Counted from the first letter of the stretch, positions 15,702 through 24,625 are shown. The stretch is 64,000 bases of DNA from CAYLZO01 sp964387775 (GCA_964387775.1 CAYLZO010000002.1:1-64000), one strand, 5' to 3'. Numbers and translations: made by a program. Notes: generated by a model not told the origin, from the sequence alone.

Positions 15702-16493
15702 TCAGCGGGTGCGGCGTCGCCACTCTTTTTTCACAGAGAGCTGGTCCAACTGCTCCGGGGTCTCGACGTCCATGAAATCGCGGAGCAGGCGGGCGAACTT
15801 GGCCGTCTCGTCGAGCATGGGAAAATGGTGGGACTTGGAGAGCACGATAGCCCGGGCGGCATAGTGGTTTCGCTCCAGTTCGTCGGCCTGGTTGGGGTCG
15901 ATCACATTGTCCCGCTCGCCATAGACGGTCAGCAGGGGGACGTCTATTTCGTCCAGGATCGTGCGCAGATCGAGTTGAGCCACGGTCTGGATAGACAGGG
16001 CAATGGCGTGCTCGGCGGTCTTGCTGACTGCCATCTCGACCTCAGGATAGGGGCGCTGCCGGTGCCAGAAGAGTCGGGCCATGGCGTCGTTAGGACCGGC
16101 TGAGAGGAGCCGGCGGTTGATCCCATCGGGCTTGAGGGGCAGGCCCACGGCCATCACCTTGCTCACCCGATCGGGCTGCTGCGCCGCGAGCTTGGCCGCG
16201 ATGGCCGCACCCAGCGTATGGCCCACCACCGGTGCCTGCCAGATGCCCAGCTCGTCCATGAAGGATAGGATCAGGTCTGTGTAGCGGTCCAAGTTGTACC
16301 GCTCTTTTGACTTGTCCGAATCCCCAAACCCCCACAGATCCAGGGCATAGGTGCGGAACTCGCGGGAGAGATCGTCCATCACCGGGACCCAATAGCGCCA
16401 GGAGCCAAGCCAGCCGTGGATAAAGATGACGGGCTTGCCCCGGCCAAAGATCTCGTAGTGTATGAGGTTGCCGTGAACCAGGATTCCGCTCAT
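15702..16493 (-). CDS. Alpha/beta hydrolase with threonine at the nucleophile position
   Basis: A 263-residue alpha/beta-hydrolase-fold protein. The oxyanion motif HGWLGSW (26-32), acid region TVYGERDNVIDP and catalytic-histidine region SKSHHFPMLDE are present. The nucleophile elbow reads GHTLGA, with Thr93 where Ser is expected. It aligns without gaps over the first 100 residues to the paralogue at 42480-43262, which keeps GHSMGG. It is the last gene of the long signalling run. It could be a low-activity esterase or thioesterase, or a non-catalytic ligand-binding protein. Confidence 0.85.
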   Translation of the reverse strand: MSGILVHGNLIHYEIFGRGKPVIFIHGWLGSWRYWVPVMDDLSREFRTYALDLWGFGDSDKSKERYNLDRYTDLILSFMDELGIWQAPVVGHTLGAAIAAKLAAQQPDRVSKVMAVGLPLKPDGINRRLLSAGPNDAMARLFWHRQRPYPEVEMAVSKTAEHAIALSIQTVAQLDLRTILDEIDVPLLTVYGERDNVIDPNQADELERNHYAARAIVLSKSHHFPMLDETAKFARLLRDFMDVETPEQLDQLSVKKEWRRRTR

Positions 16494-16528
16494 ATCTTTT
16501 TCGATTTGAACCGAATGTTCTCTCCCCT

Positions 16529-16909
16529 TTACGAGAGCTTTTCCAGCAAGACGGTGACGCGCTTGTACAACTCGTCCGGCGCGAATGGTTTCAGGATGTA
16601 CTCCTCGGCGCCGAGCTCCAAGCCGTGCTTGATTTCGGCTTCTTGGCCGCGGGCAGACAAAAAGACGACGGGAATGTGCTTTGTCGAGTCCTGGGACTTG
16701 AGCGCCTGACAGGCCTCGTAGCCGTTCATTTTGGGCATGCGGACGTCTAGAAGGATCAGATCCGGCTGTTCCTTGGCAGCCTTGGTCACGGCGTCCTGGC
16801 CGTTGATGGCCTGCACCACGGTGAGTCCAGCAAACTGCAAGCTGTAGGTGATGAGTTGTCGAATATCAGGCTCATCCTCTGCTATGAGGACCTTCTTGTT
16901 CTGAGACAT
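16529..16909 (-). CDS. Single-domain response regulator (CheY-like)
   Basis: A 126-residue receiver domain without output domain. The acidic pocket is EDEPD near residue 11, the phosphoacceptor Asp55 sits in LILLDVRMPKMNG, and Lys107 in ILKPFAPDEL. ATG 16909 is preferred over an in-frame TTG four codons upstream because GGAG lies 8 bases before it. It follows the RsbX-like gene by about 30 bases and probably receives phosphate from one of the kinases encoded upstream in the same run. Confidence 0.9.
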   Translation of the reverse strand: MSQNKKVLIAEDEPDIRQLITYSLQFAGLTVVQAINGQDAVTKAAKEQPDLILLDVRMPKMNGYEACQALKSQDSTKHIPVVFLSARGQEAEIKHGLELGAEEYILKPFAPDELYKRVTVLLEKLS

Positions 16910-16941
16910 GGTAGACTCCAAACTGAGAATTCAGTTGCCGC

Positions 16942-17538
16942 TCAGGTGTCGTCGCCGGACACTTCCAGGACCGCCACTGCGACGTCGTCCTTGCTGCTGC
17001 CAAAGCGCTCGACGATCTCGTGGGCCACGGTTTCGGGTGCCGCTTCTGGCAGGGCCGCCAAGCCCCCTTGCCGGATAAACTCGGACGAGATCCCGTCGGT
17101 ATAGATGGCGAGCCGATCTCCCGGCGAACAGTCGTAGCGGAACTCGATCAACTCGGGCAACCGGTGGCCCACCACCCCGTTCTGCGAGAAGGGCTGCATC
17201 GACTCCCGGCTGTCGGCGTTAAAGCCGACGTTGCCCACCCCTACAAAAGACAGCTTTTTCGCCCGGTGTTCCACGCGGACGAGGGCTGCAACGATCCCTC
17301 GCGTCCCGTGCAGGGCTTTATGGCAATCGGTCAGAATCTCGACCAAGGGCCGGTTGCGGTTCGCTGCCACCCAGGCCACCGCTCGGCGCGAAGCTTCGGC
17401 GGCCGGCGGCCCGCTGCCCAGGCCGTCGACCACGGCAAGCAGGGTGCTGGCCTCGTCCTGCCAGACGCCGACGGTGTCTCCAGACGCCGACTCGCCATCC
17501 TTGGGACGGCAGACCGCGGCAGCTTTGGCGGTGATCAC
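16942..17538 (-). CDS. rsbX: RsbX-like PP2C phosphatase of the stressosome
   Basis: A 198-residue minimal SpoIIE/PP2C phosphatase. Visible motifs are LLAVVDGLGSGPPAAEASRRA (the metal-binding Asp of VDG), GVGNVGF, and YTDGISSEF with the closing SKDDVAVAVLEV. RsbX proteins reset the stressosome by dephosphorylating RsbR and RsbS. The GTG 17538 start lies 3 bases after the stop of the RsbT gene. Its place directly after RsbR-RsbS-RsbT supports the RsbX role over a general PP2C. Confidence 0.87.
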   Translation of the reverse strand: MITAKAAAVCRPKDGESASGDTVGVWQDEASTLLAVVDGLGSGPPAAEASRRAVAWVAANRNRPLVEILTDCHKALHGTRGIVAALVRVEHRAKKLSFVGVGNVGFNADSRESMQPFSQNGVVGHRLPELIEFRYDCSPGDRLAIYTDGISSEFIRQGGLAALPEAAPETVAHEIVERFGSSKDDVAVAVLEVSGDDT

Positions 17539-17541
17539 GGG

Positions 17542-17949
17542 CTAGGGCAACCACTTGCAGGCGACCACCGTCGTGCCGCTGCCGACCTCTGACTCGATCT
17601 CGAACTCGTCCATCAGTCGTTTCGTTCCGGGCAGGCCCATTCCCAATCCTTGTGTCGTCGAATAGCCATTTTGCATCACCAGTTCCAGGTCCTTGATCCC
17701 GGGCCCCTGATCCTCGCAGATGATCTGGAGCCCTTCCTTTTCGTTGTGCTCGATTCTGTTCAAGATGATCTGCCCGCTATTGGCATAAAGCACCACGTTC
17801 CGTGCCAATTCCGAGATGGCCGTTGCGATCCGGGCCTGGTCGATGATGCCAAAGCCCATCTGCCGCGCCAGGTTGCGACCCTCGACGCGGGCGGCCACGA
17901 TGTCCAGGTCGCTGTTGATGACGACGCGCTGTATTTCAGACATGGGCAT
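17542..17949 (-). CDS. rsbT: RsbT-type serine/threonine protein kinase
   Basis: A 135-residue HATPase_c-fold kinase of the RsbT group. In stressosomes it is held by RsbS/RsbR, phosphorylates them on stress, and is released to act on an effector. Conserved elements are ATAISELARNVVLYA (N-box), CEDQGPGIKD (G1) and GLGMGLPGTKRLMDEF (G2). The C-terminus SEVGSGTTVVACKWLP is typical of RsbT. Its start overlaps the end of the RsbS gene by 14 bp, indicating translational coupling. Confidence 0.93.
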   Translation of the reverse strand: MPMSEIQRVVINSDLDIVAARVEGRNLARQMGFGIIDQARIATAISELARNVVLYANSGQIILNRIEHNEKEGLQIICEDQGPGIKDLELVMQNGYSTTQGLGMGLPGTKRLMDEFEIESEVGSGTTVVACKWLP

Positions 17950-18316
17950 CTTCCTCCACCGACAGGCGGCGCAAGATCTCGATGCCCTTCTCCAGGTTGA
18001 GGGCCGTGATAACGCCCCGCAACTCGACGCCCAGTTCGACCAGCGTGACGGCCACGGCGGGTTGCAGGCCCGAAACGACGACCTGGGTGCCCATCAGGGC
18101 GGCCATCTCGGCGATGTCGCCCGTGAGTTTGGCGATAAAGCTGTCCACGATCTCCATCGCCGTGAGATCCAGGATGAGGCCCCGGGCCTTTGTGTCGTAG
18201 ATGCGCTGGAGCAGATCGTCCTTGAACTGGGTCGCCGCCTTGTCGTGGAGCTGGGTTTGCACCGAGGCCACGAGAAAGTCCTGGATCTGCAAAATTGGAA
18301 TCCGCGAAACTTCCAT
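17936..18316 (-). CDS. rsbS: RsbS-type stressosome scaffold protein (STAS)
   Basis: A single STAS domain of 126 residues that forms the stressosome core with RsbR proteins and sequesters RsbT. The phosphorylatable serine is present in EIVDSFIAKL. The N-terminus MEVSRIPILQIQDFLVASVQ is the standard RsbS start. ATG 18316 overlaps the TGA of the minimal RsbR gene (ATGA). A longer frame extends into that gene and is not used. Confidence 0.93.
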   Translation of the reverse strand: MEVSRIPILQIQDFLVASVQTQLHDKAATQFKDDLLQRIYDTKARGLILDLTAMEIVDSFIAKLTGDIAEMAALMGTQVVVSGLQPAVAVTLVELGVELRGVITALNLEKGIEILRRLSVEEDAHV

Positions 18317-18804
18317 CAGTTGGCCCTCCCCTCCCCGTTCACTTGGGTGACTTGGAATCCCCGCTCGCTCAGCGCGTATTCGATGCCGGCCTGCAAATTG
18401 CTCCGGGTCACCACGCCCCCCAGGTCCAGGCCGAGCGTGACGATCGAGATGGCGGTCTCGTGGCTGATGCCCACCAGCACGCACTGGGCGCCCAGAAACG
18501 ACGCGGCCTTGATCGTCTTCATTAGGTGGTGGGCAACGGCCGTATCCACCATCGGCACGCCGGTAATGTCCAAGATGACGATCTCGGCCTGGTTGCGCAC
18601 GATGCCGTTTAGCAGATTCTCCATAATCCGCGAGGCGCGGGCTGCATCGATGGTGCCAACCAGCGGTACGGCCAGCACCCCTTCCCACACCTGGATCACG
18701 GGCGTGGACATCTCTTCAAACACACCTAGTCGAATTCGGCACTGGGCGAGTTGGGATCGGAGTTTCTCTATGTCGTTGGTTGTCTCGGTCGTTTTCTCGT
18801 TCAT
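18316..18804 (-). CDS. rsbR: Minimal RsbR paralogue with only a short N-terminal region (STAS)
   Basis: A 162-residue RsbR-type STAS protein. The first 35 residues are a short charged helix and there is no sensor domain. The STAS core retains both RsbR phosphosites: Thr in PMVDTAVAHHL and Thr in VVTRSNLQAGIEYA. It probably acts as a constitutive scaffold subunit, or receives signals by assembling with the four longer paralogues upstream. It overlaps both neighbours by 1-4 bases. Confidence 0.9.
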   Translation of the reverse strand: MNEKTTETTNDIEKLRSQLAQCRIRLGVFEEMSTPVIQVWEGVLAVPLVGTIDAARASRIMENLLNGIVRNQAEIVILDITGVPMVDTAVAHHLMKTIKAASFLGAQCVLVGISHETAISIVTLGLDLGGVVTRSNLQAGIEYALSERGFQVTQVNGEGRAN

Positions 18805-19769
18805 CGCTCCTGCGCCACCAATTCCATGGCATATTCGATGCCGGCTTGAAGGTTGCTGCGCGTCACCAGCTCCGAAAGGTCTACGCCCAATGTGACAATG
18901 ATCTCGGCCACGTTGGGGCGCAGCCCGGTGAGGACCGCCCTGGCACCCAACAGGCGGGCTGCGCGGGCCGCCTGGAGCAACGAGTGGGCGACGTTCGTGT
19001 CTACCTGGGGCACGCCGGTGATGTCGATAATCACGACCCGGGCGTCGTGCTCCTCGATGCCCGTCAGCAATGCCTCCAGGATGCGGTCCGCCCGGCCCGG
19101 GTCCACGGCTCCGATCAGGGGCAGCACCAGGACCTCGTCGTGGACCGGCACAATCGGCGTCGAAAGCTCCTCCAGCGCCTCCTGGACCTGCCGGAAGAGG
19201 CGGTTGTTCTCGATAGCCACGGCGGCCTGGTTGGCGATCATGCCCAGGAGTCGGCGCTCGCGGGTGTCATAGACGCCGACCTCGTAGCTCTGGACCGAGA
19301 TGACACCCTTGACCTGGCCCCGGACCTTCATGGGCACCCCCAGCCACGAGCGGGCCTTTTTCCGTTCCTGCCCATAACGCTCCGGCTCCAGTTCAAAGCG
19401 CTCTCGGGCCTGGGCATAGACGTCGTCGAACAGGAGCGGCTGCCCATGTTCGATGATCCAACGCAGCAAAGGCCCCAGCTTTCGCTCCTCTGGCGGATAG
19501 AGCACTCCGTTGTCGGCGAACAAGGGAAAAAAGCCCCTCGTGGCGCCCGGCGCCGCCAGGACGATGTAGAACGCATCGACGGACAGCACCGCACAGATCT
19601 GCTGGTAAATGGTCTGGTACAGTTTTTCCAGCCTGGAGGACTCGAGCCCCAGGAACTGGCTGACCTGGTCGATGAGTTGCAGATCGGCCTCGTATTGCTT
19701 CAGCAGCTCCCTCAGCCGCTGGACGTCTGACCGGACGCCGGGCTCAGCCGGCAACCTGGTTTCAGCCAT
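18801..19769 (-). CDS. rsbR: RsbR paralogue with GAF sensor domain (GAF-STAS)
   Basis: A 322-residue stressosome sensor. It has a short N-terminal coiled coil, one GAF domain at about residues 35-185 (ending NQAAVAIENNRLF), a helical linker, and a C-terminal STAS domain at about 205-318. Both STAS threonines are present (PQVDTNVAHSL and LVTRSNLQAG). The GAF domain would bind a small molecule or chromophore, and no obvious cysteine ligand for bilin is seen. It overlaps the minimal RsbR gene by 4 bp and the membrane RsbR gene by 8 bp. Confidence 0.92.
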   Translation of the reverse strand: MAETRLPAEPGVRSDVQRLRELLKQYEADLQLIDQVSQFLGLESSRLEKLYQTIYQQICAVLSVDAFYIVLAAPGATRGFFPLFADNGVLYPPEERKLGPLLRWIIEHGQPLLFDDVYAQARERFELEPERYGQERKKARSWLGVPMKVRGQVKGVISVQSYEVGVYDTRERRLLGMIANQAAVAIENNRLFRQVQEALEELSTPIVPVHDEVLVLPLIGAVDPGRADRILEALLTGIEEHDARVVIIDITGVPQVDTNVAHSLLQAARAARLLGARAVLTGLRPNVAEIIVTLGVDLSELVTRSNLQAGIEYAMELVAQER

Positions 19770-20853
19770 CGCCGACGATCCTCTTGCTCATCTTGGTCAG
19801 GGCGTGCTCGACGCCGCTTTGCAAGTTGCGTTTCGTATCCAGATGGCGCAAATCCACGCCGACCCGGATCATCTCGGCGGCTGATCGGGCGTGAAGGCCG
19901 ACGAGCAACACCTCTGCCCCCAGGAGCCGTCCGGCCTGGCCCATCGCTTCCAGGTGGTGCACGGTCTCCTCGTCCATTTCGAGCAAGCCGGTCAGGTCGA
20001 TAATGGCGACCTTGGCCCCGTGCTCGGCGATGCCGTGCAGCAGGGAGTGGCGGATGAGGTCGGCCCGGTGGGCGTCCATGTAGCCCACGATGGGCAGGAC
20101 GATGATCTGATCGTGCACGGCAATGACCGGCGCCGCCAGCTCTTCGATGGCCTCTAGAAGCCGTGCCTGCTGTTCGGTCCGAGCTTGCAGGTCGTTCAGG
20201 AGCACGGCCTGGTCGCGGCGCGCCGCCTGCAACTCTTCCGCCTGCTGGTGGGCCTCGTGAAGGGCCAGGGACAAGTGCCGGTTGCCGATCCAGTTGAGCA
20301 CGGCCACCAGCAGCAGCACCAGGCCCAGGCTGAGGACGCTGGGCAACAAGGGCCACTGCAGCGGGATTTCACTTATCCCCAGGTGTTGCAGCAGGCCCAC
20401 GACGGCATAGAGCGCCCAGGCAATCACCGCCGTCACGATGCTCCCCTTGCCACCCAACAGCAAGCCGGCCAGGCTGACGGCCAGGAAATAGAGGACCACG
20501 TCGTTGATCTCGATCCCCGCCCGCCAGAGCGCCCAAGTGGTAAAGCCCAGCAGCGCGCCGATCAGGACGTAGCTGGTCACCTGCACCGCGCCCCGGCGGG
20601 AGAGAACATAGACGGCCGCACAGGCGGCCAGACCGACCCCCAGGGCCGCGAAGGAGGGCCACTGCATGGGGAGCCGAGTCGTTTCTGTGCCCGGGGTCAG
20701 CCACAGCAAGAGATTGCTGGCCAGCCAGAGCACCCCGACGATGATCAGGCTGATGGCCGTCGCATTGAGCACCACCTCGCGAAGGGCCACCTCCGGATCG
20801 TCCGAGCGCCCGCCGAGAATCGATTGCAGGAAAGGCGGCATCCTAAGGCTCAT
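19762..20853 (-). CDS. rsbR: Membrane-anchored RsbR paralogue with Glu at the first phosphosite (TM-STAS)
   Basis: A 363-residue protein with about six membrane segments at residues 28-190, a coiled-coil linker (205-240) and a STAS domain (about 245-355). In the STAS domain the first regulatory threonine is replaced: the other paralogues read VDT-x-VA, while this one reads EMDEETVHHL, placing Glu295 at that position. The second threonine (Thr340, LDTKRNLQSG) remains. It may behave as permanently phosphorylated. Membrane-anchored RsbR proteins differ from the soluble globin-headed Bacillus RsbR. Confidence 0.9.
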   Translation of the reverse strand: MSLRMPPFLQSILGGRSDDPEVALREVVLNATAISLIIVGVLWLASNLLLWLTPGTETTRLPMQWPSFAALGVGLAACAAVYVLSRRGAVQVTSYVLIGALLGFTTWALWRAGIEINDVVLYFLAVSLAGLLLGGKGSIVTAVIAWALYAVVGLLQHLGISEIPLQWPLLPSVLSLGLVLLLVAVLNWIGNRHLSLALHEAHQQAEELQAARRDQAVLLNDLQARTEQQARLLEAIEELAAPVIAVHDQIIVLPIVGYMDAHRADLIRHSLLHGIAEHGAKVAIIDLTGLLEMDEETVHHLEAMGQAGRLLGAEVLLVGLHARSAAEMIRVGVDLRHLDTKRNLQSGVEHALTKMSKRIVGDG

Positions 20854-21998
20854 CCACCCGACCTCCCGCCCGGCGATTGGGGCGCAAACCCCGGTGGTCT
20901 CACCGTGAGCTGCTGGCCCAGGATCGTCAAGGCGTGCTGAAAGCCACTCTGCAAATCCCGGCGCGTGACCACGTCTCCCAGCTTGACGCCAAGGGCTATC
21001 AACGTCTGGGCGACCTCCGGCCGGATGCCGACCAGGATCGTCTCAGCGCCGAGAAGCCGCGTGGCCTTGGCCGTCTGCTTGACGGCCTGGGCCACCTGGG
21101 TGTCGACCTCGGGCACCCCGGTGACGTCCACGATCACCACCCGGGCGCTCTCCGCTTCGATGGTTGCCAGGAGATTGTCCATCAGGCGCTCGGTACGCGC
21201 TGCGTCCATGTGTCCGATCAGCGGGGTGACGATCACCCCCTCGTGGACCGGGATGATCGGTATGGAGAGCTGCTCCACCGTGTTCCATAGCCGCTGTTGT
21301 TCTGCCAGGCTGGCCTCCAGTTGATGGGCCGATTCGGTTCGCCGATCTACTTCTGCTTCTAGCTGCTCGCGGATCTCTTCCAGCACCTGGGCGTAGGCCA
21401 GGGCCTGGTGCTGCGATTCCAGGGCCTCGCCCAGCGCCCGCCTCACCTCGCGGTGAGAGAGCCAGACGATGACGGCCAGGGCCAGCAGCGCAATGCCCAG
21501 GGCGAGGCTGTCGGCGGCGAGGCTGTCGCCGGGCATCACCGGACGGGGCAGCCTGCCGGCCCGCTGGACCAGGCCCACGATAGCATAGCTTGCGGTACAG
21601 AGCAGAGCCAGGATGACGGCCGGCCAGACGCCGATGAGGACCCCGGCCATCACCGTCGCCAGGGCCAGGCCCACCAACGTGCTATGCCCGATGCCCAGGC
21701 GGATGAGAATGGCCAGCATGGTCAAAAACAAGATCCCCGTGGGAATGTAGGCGGCCAGCCGCACCCGGCCCTGTCGCCCCAGCCAGTAGGCCAAACCGTA
21801 GAACGGAATCTGGACAAAGGTATAGAGCATGCCGATGGCCGGCGAGTAGCCCATCAGCCAGGCCCACACGCTGGCCAGCCAGAGCACGAGGCTCAGCCCG
21901 CCCACGCCGACGAGCACCCGGTTCAGCACGTACTGCTGCCGGGCGACCTCCGGGTCGGACGAGGTTGGCGCCAGCCACATCGAGAGAGGCACCGTCAT
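20850..21998 (-). CDS. rsbR: Membrane-anchored RsbR paralogue (TM-STAS)
   Basis: A 382-residue relative of the neighbouring membrane RsbR. It has about six membrane segments at residues 28-195, a coiled coil (about 205-255) and a STAS domain (about 262-370). Both phosphorylatable threonines are intact (PEVDTQVAQAV and VVTRRDLQSG). The N-termini of the two membrane paralogues share the pattern S-DPEVA-x-x-x-x-VLN, so they arose by duplication. Its ends overlap both neighbours by 4 bp. The membrane domain may sense an envelope signal. Confidence 0.9.
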   Translation of the reverse strand: MTVPLSMWLAPTSSDPEVARQQYVLNRVLVGVGGLSLVLWLASVWAWLMGYSPAIGMLYTFVQIPFYGLAYWLGRQGRVRLAAYIPTGILFLTMLAILIRLGIGHSTLVGLALATVMAGVLIGVWPAVILALLCTASYAIVGLVQRAGRLPRPVMPGDSLAADSLALGIALLALAVIVWLSHREVRRALGEALESQHQALAYAQVLEEIREQLEAEVDRRTESAHQLEASLAEQQRLWNTVEQLSIPIIPVHEGVIVTPLIGHMDAARTERLMDNLLATIEAESARVVIVDVTGVPEVDTQVAQAVKQTAKATRLLGAETILVGIRPEVAQTLIALGVKLGDVVTRRDLQSGFQHALTILGQQLTVRPPGFAPQSPGGRSGG

Positions 21999-24625
21999 GG
22001 ACTCTTCCCCTTGCCCGGTTTCTGCGCCGTGAGTCGCCGGCCGATGGCGTCGAGTGCGTATTGAAAGCCGCTTTGCAGATCGCTGCGCGTCACCATGTCG
22101 CCCAGGTTTACGCCGAGCGTCACCAGGGTCTGGGCCACGTCGGGCCGGATGCCAACCAGGATCGCCTCGGCGCCCAGGAGCCGCGCAGCGCGCACGCTCT
22201 GCATCAGGTAGTTGGCCACTTGAGTGTCGATGACCGGCACGCCCGTGATGTCCAGAATGACGACCTTGGCCCGGTGTTCCTCGACCCCCCCGAGCAGGGT
22301 CCCCAGGATCTGCCCCGCGCGGCGTTCGTCCACGCGGCCCACCAGGGGCACGACGATGACCCCGTCTACGATGGGCACGACGGGGCTGGCCAGCTCCTCC
22401 ACGGTGTGGAGCAATTGTGCCTGGGCGCCCACCAGTTCCTGGAGGTCGAGGTTCAGCAACTGCATGTCTTTGAGCAACTGAAAGTTCTGGAGGGCCAGTG
22501 CCGTCTCCTGGGCAAAGAGCTCGATGATGTGCAGGCTCTCGGCCGTAGGGCGCCGGCCGTCCTGCGGATCATCCAGGCCGATGATGCCCAAGATCCGCCG
22601 GTCCCGGCCGTAAAGGGGCACGTAGAGCAGGTCCTGGGGATGCCAGGATTCGGTTTCTTTGGCGCTCACGCGACTCTTGACGCCTTGCACGTGCTCGCGG
22701 ACCCAGGGGTCGCTCCAGGGCAAATAATAGCACTGGCCGATGCGGAACCGTTCGAATTCCTCGCCGAATCGCTTTTGCCATTCGCTGCCCGGCAGGAGGT
22801 TGGCCCGCAAGGCGGCTTCGTCCTCGGGGCGAAAGCCGGCGCAGACCAACTCCGTAACGTTCAAGTCTGCGTCTCGCAGCGACACCGAGACCCGCCCCCA
22901 GCCGGTCTCCCGGATGCCCTCGGCAATGATCCGGAGCTTGTCCGGCAGGACGTCGGTTTTCTGCACCTCCAAGACGACGCGGTGCAGGCGGGCCAGTTTG
23001 TCCCGCTCCTCGGCGGCGCTCCGGTGGGCCTGCTGGACGTCTTCGTAGAGTTGGGCGTTTTGCAGGCTAATGCCCGCCTGATTGGCGATGGCCGTGAGCA
23101 GCCTCATCTGCCGGCCAGAGAAGGCGTAGGGCTCATAGCTCTGGGCGCTGATCACGCCCAGCACCTGGCCCTTGGCGATGATGGGCGCACCGAGCCAGGA
23201 CTGGGTCGGTGCGCCGATGACCTCCGGCGCGATGGGTAATTGGTCTCGCTCCATTTCCATGTTTCGGATCAGCAGCGGCTGGAGCGTGCTCACGACGTGG
23301 GCCGTCAGACTCTGGTGTCTGGCCAGGGGGCGGCTAAAGGCGGCCAGCCGCTCGCCCTGGTCGTAGACCAGCTTAAAATGCAGTTCGTCCCGGTCCCGGT
23401 CATAGAGGGCGACGAAAAAGGCCCGGGTATCCATGATCTCGCCGGCCTGCTCGTAGATGGTCTGAAGGACGTGGTCCACGTCGAGGCTGGAGGCCATCAC
23501 CGCGCCGATGTTGGAAATGCTCTCCATCTCCCGGGCGCGGCGGGTGGCCTGATCGAGGAGCCTGGCCCGCTGGATGGCGGCGGCCACCTGGGTGGCCGTG
23601 ATGTTCAGGAACTTGAGATCGGCCTCGCCAAAGGCAAAGGGTTCGTGGCGAAAGGCATAGATCGTGCCGATGGCCTGCCCGTCGACGAGGAGCGGCACGC
23701 CCACGGCCGAGCGGATCGGGTCGGTGCGGCCGCCGATGTGGATGCGGCGGGGGTCGGTGTCGGCGTCGCCCACCAGGGTGGGTTGGCCCTCCCGATAGAT
23801 CCAGGCGTTGATGCCCTGGTCGAGGGGAAACTCGAGGCCCAGCATCGATTCTGCCAGCGAACCCACGGCGGCCCGCACGCGCAGGGCCTGGCCGCTGGAC
23901 GTCGCCAGGTTGATGAAACAGCCGTCAAAGTCCAGCACGTGGCCGACCTGGGAGAGGACTGTGGCCAGCATCTCGTCGAGATGGGTCGCCTGGGCCAGGG
24001 TCGCCGCGATTTCGTAGAGGGAGCCCATCTCCTCGGCGTGGCGCCGCGTCTGGTCCAGCAGGCGGGCATTTTCGATGGCTATCGCCACCTGGCTGGCAAA
24101 GATAGCGAGCACGCGCACGTCGTCGCTCTGAAAGTCGCGCCCTTGGCGTTTGTTGCAGACCTGGATGGCTCCCAGGAGCTTGCCCTCGTGTTGGAGTCCA
24201 ACGGCCAGAACGGTCTCGACCTCGATCTGCCGGGCCATTTCGTCCAGGCCCAGCCCTCGGATCAAGGGATCGTTCTGGGCGTCGTTCACGAGCAAATAGG
24301 CGCCATTCTCCCAGATGTCGCGGATGGGGCTTGCTTCGTCGATGGGGACCTGGTAGTCGGCGAGGATCTCGTCGGAGACGCCCATGGCCGGGGCCTGGGC
24401 AATCAGGGCCTCTGCCTCGGCGTCGTAAAGCAGGATGATGGCGATCTCGGCCTGCAGCAGCTGGGCGGCCTGTTCGGTCAACTGGTGATAGATGTCCTCG
24501 CCCAGGTGAGTGGCCGCGCCAAAGACGCGAGCCGCCCGCTCCAACGCCGAGATCTCGCGATTTCGGGCTTTGAGCAAGGTTTTCAATTTTTCACAATCGG
24601 TTGCCTTTTGCTCCAGGTCGCCCAT
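21995..24625 (-). CDS. rsbR: Large RsbR paralogue with multiple GAF domains (GAF-GAF-GAF-GAF-like-STAS)
   Basis: An 876-residue soluble stressosome sensor. Three clear GAF domains lie at about residues 35-185, 205-350 and 370-535. A fourth, divergent GAF-like segment (about 550-740, containing LLYVPLYGRDRRILGIIGLD) resembles the eighth GAF of the giant kinase at 29454-38366. The STAS domain (about 760-868) keeps both threonines (PVIDTQVANYL and MVTRSDLQSG). It is the first RsbR gene in the transcript and starts about 10 bases after the stop of the REC-GAF kinase. It would integrate several small-molecule inputs into one stressosome subunit. Confidence 0.92.
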   Translation of the reverse strand: MGDLEQKATDCEKLKTLLKARNREISALERAARVFGAATHLGEDIYHQLTEQAAQLLQAEIAIILLYDAEAEALIAQAPAMGVSDEILADYQVPIDEASPIRDIWENGAYLLVNDAQNDPLIRGLGLDEMARQIEVETVLAVGLQHEGKLLGAIQVCNKRQGRDFQSDDVRVLAIFASQVAIAIENARLLDQTRRHAEEMGSLYEIAATLAQATHLDEMLATVLSQVGHVLDFDGCFINLATSSGQALRVRAAVGSLAESMLGLEFPLDQGINAWIYREGQPTLVGDADTDPRRIHIGGRTDPIRSAVGVPLLVDGQAIGTIYAFRHEPFAFGEADLKFLNITATQVAAAIQRARLLDQATRRAREMESISNIGAVMASSLDVDHVLQTIYEQAGEIMDTRAFFVALYDRDRDELHFKLVYDQGERLAAFSRPLARHQSLTAHVVSTLQPLLIRNMEMERDQLPIAPEVIGAPTQSWLGAPIIAKGQVLGVISAQSYEPYAFSGRQMRLLTAIANQAGISLQNAQLYEDVQQAHRSAAEERDKLARLHRVVLEVQKTDVLPDKLRIIAEGIRETGWGRVSVSLRDADLNVTELVCAGFRPEDEAALRANLLPGSEWQKRFGEEFERFRIGQCYYLPWSDPWVREHVQGVKSRVSAKETESWHPQDLLYVPLYGRDRRILGIIGLDDPQDGRRPTAESLHIIELFAQETALALQNFQLLKDMQLLNLDLQELVGAQAQLLHTVEELASPVVPIVDGVIVVPLVGRVDERRAGQILGTLLGGVEEHRAKVVILDITGVPVIDTQVANYLMQSVRAARLLGAEAILVGIRPDVAQTLVTLGVNLGDMVTRSDLQSGFQYALDAIGRRLTAQKPGKGKSP

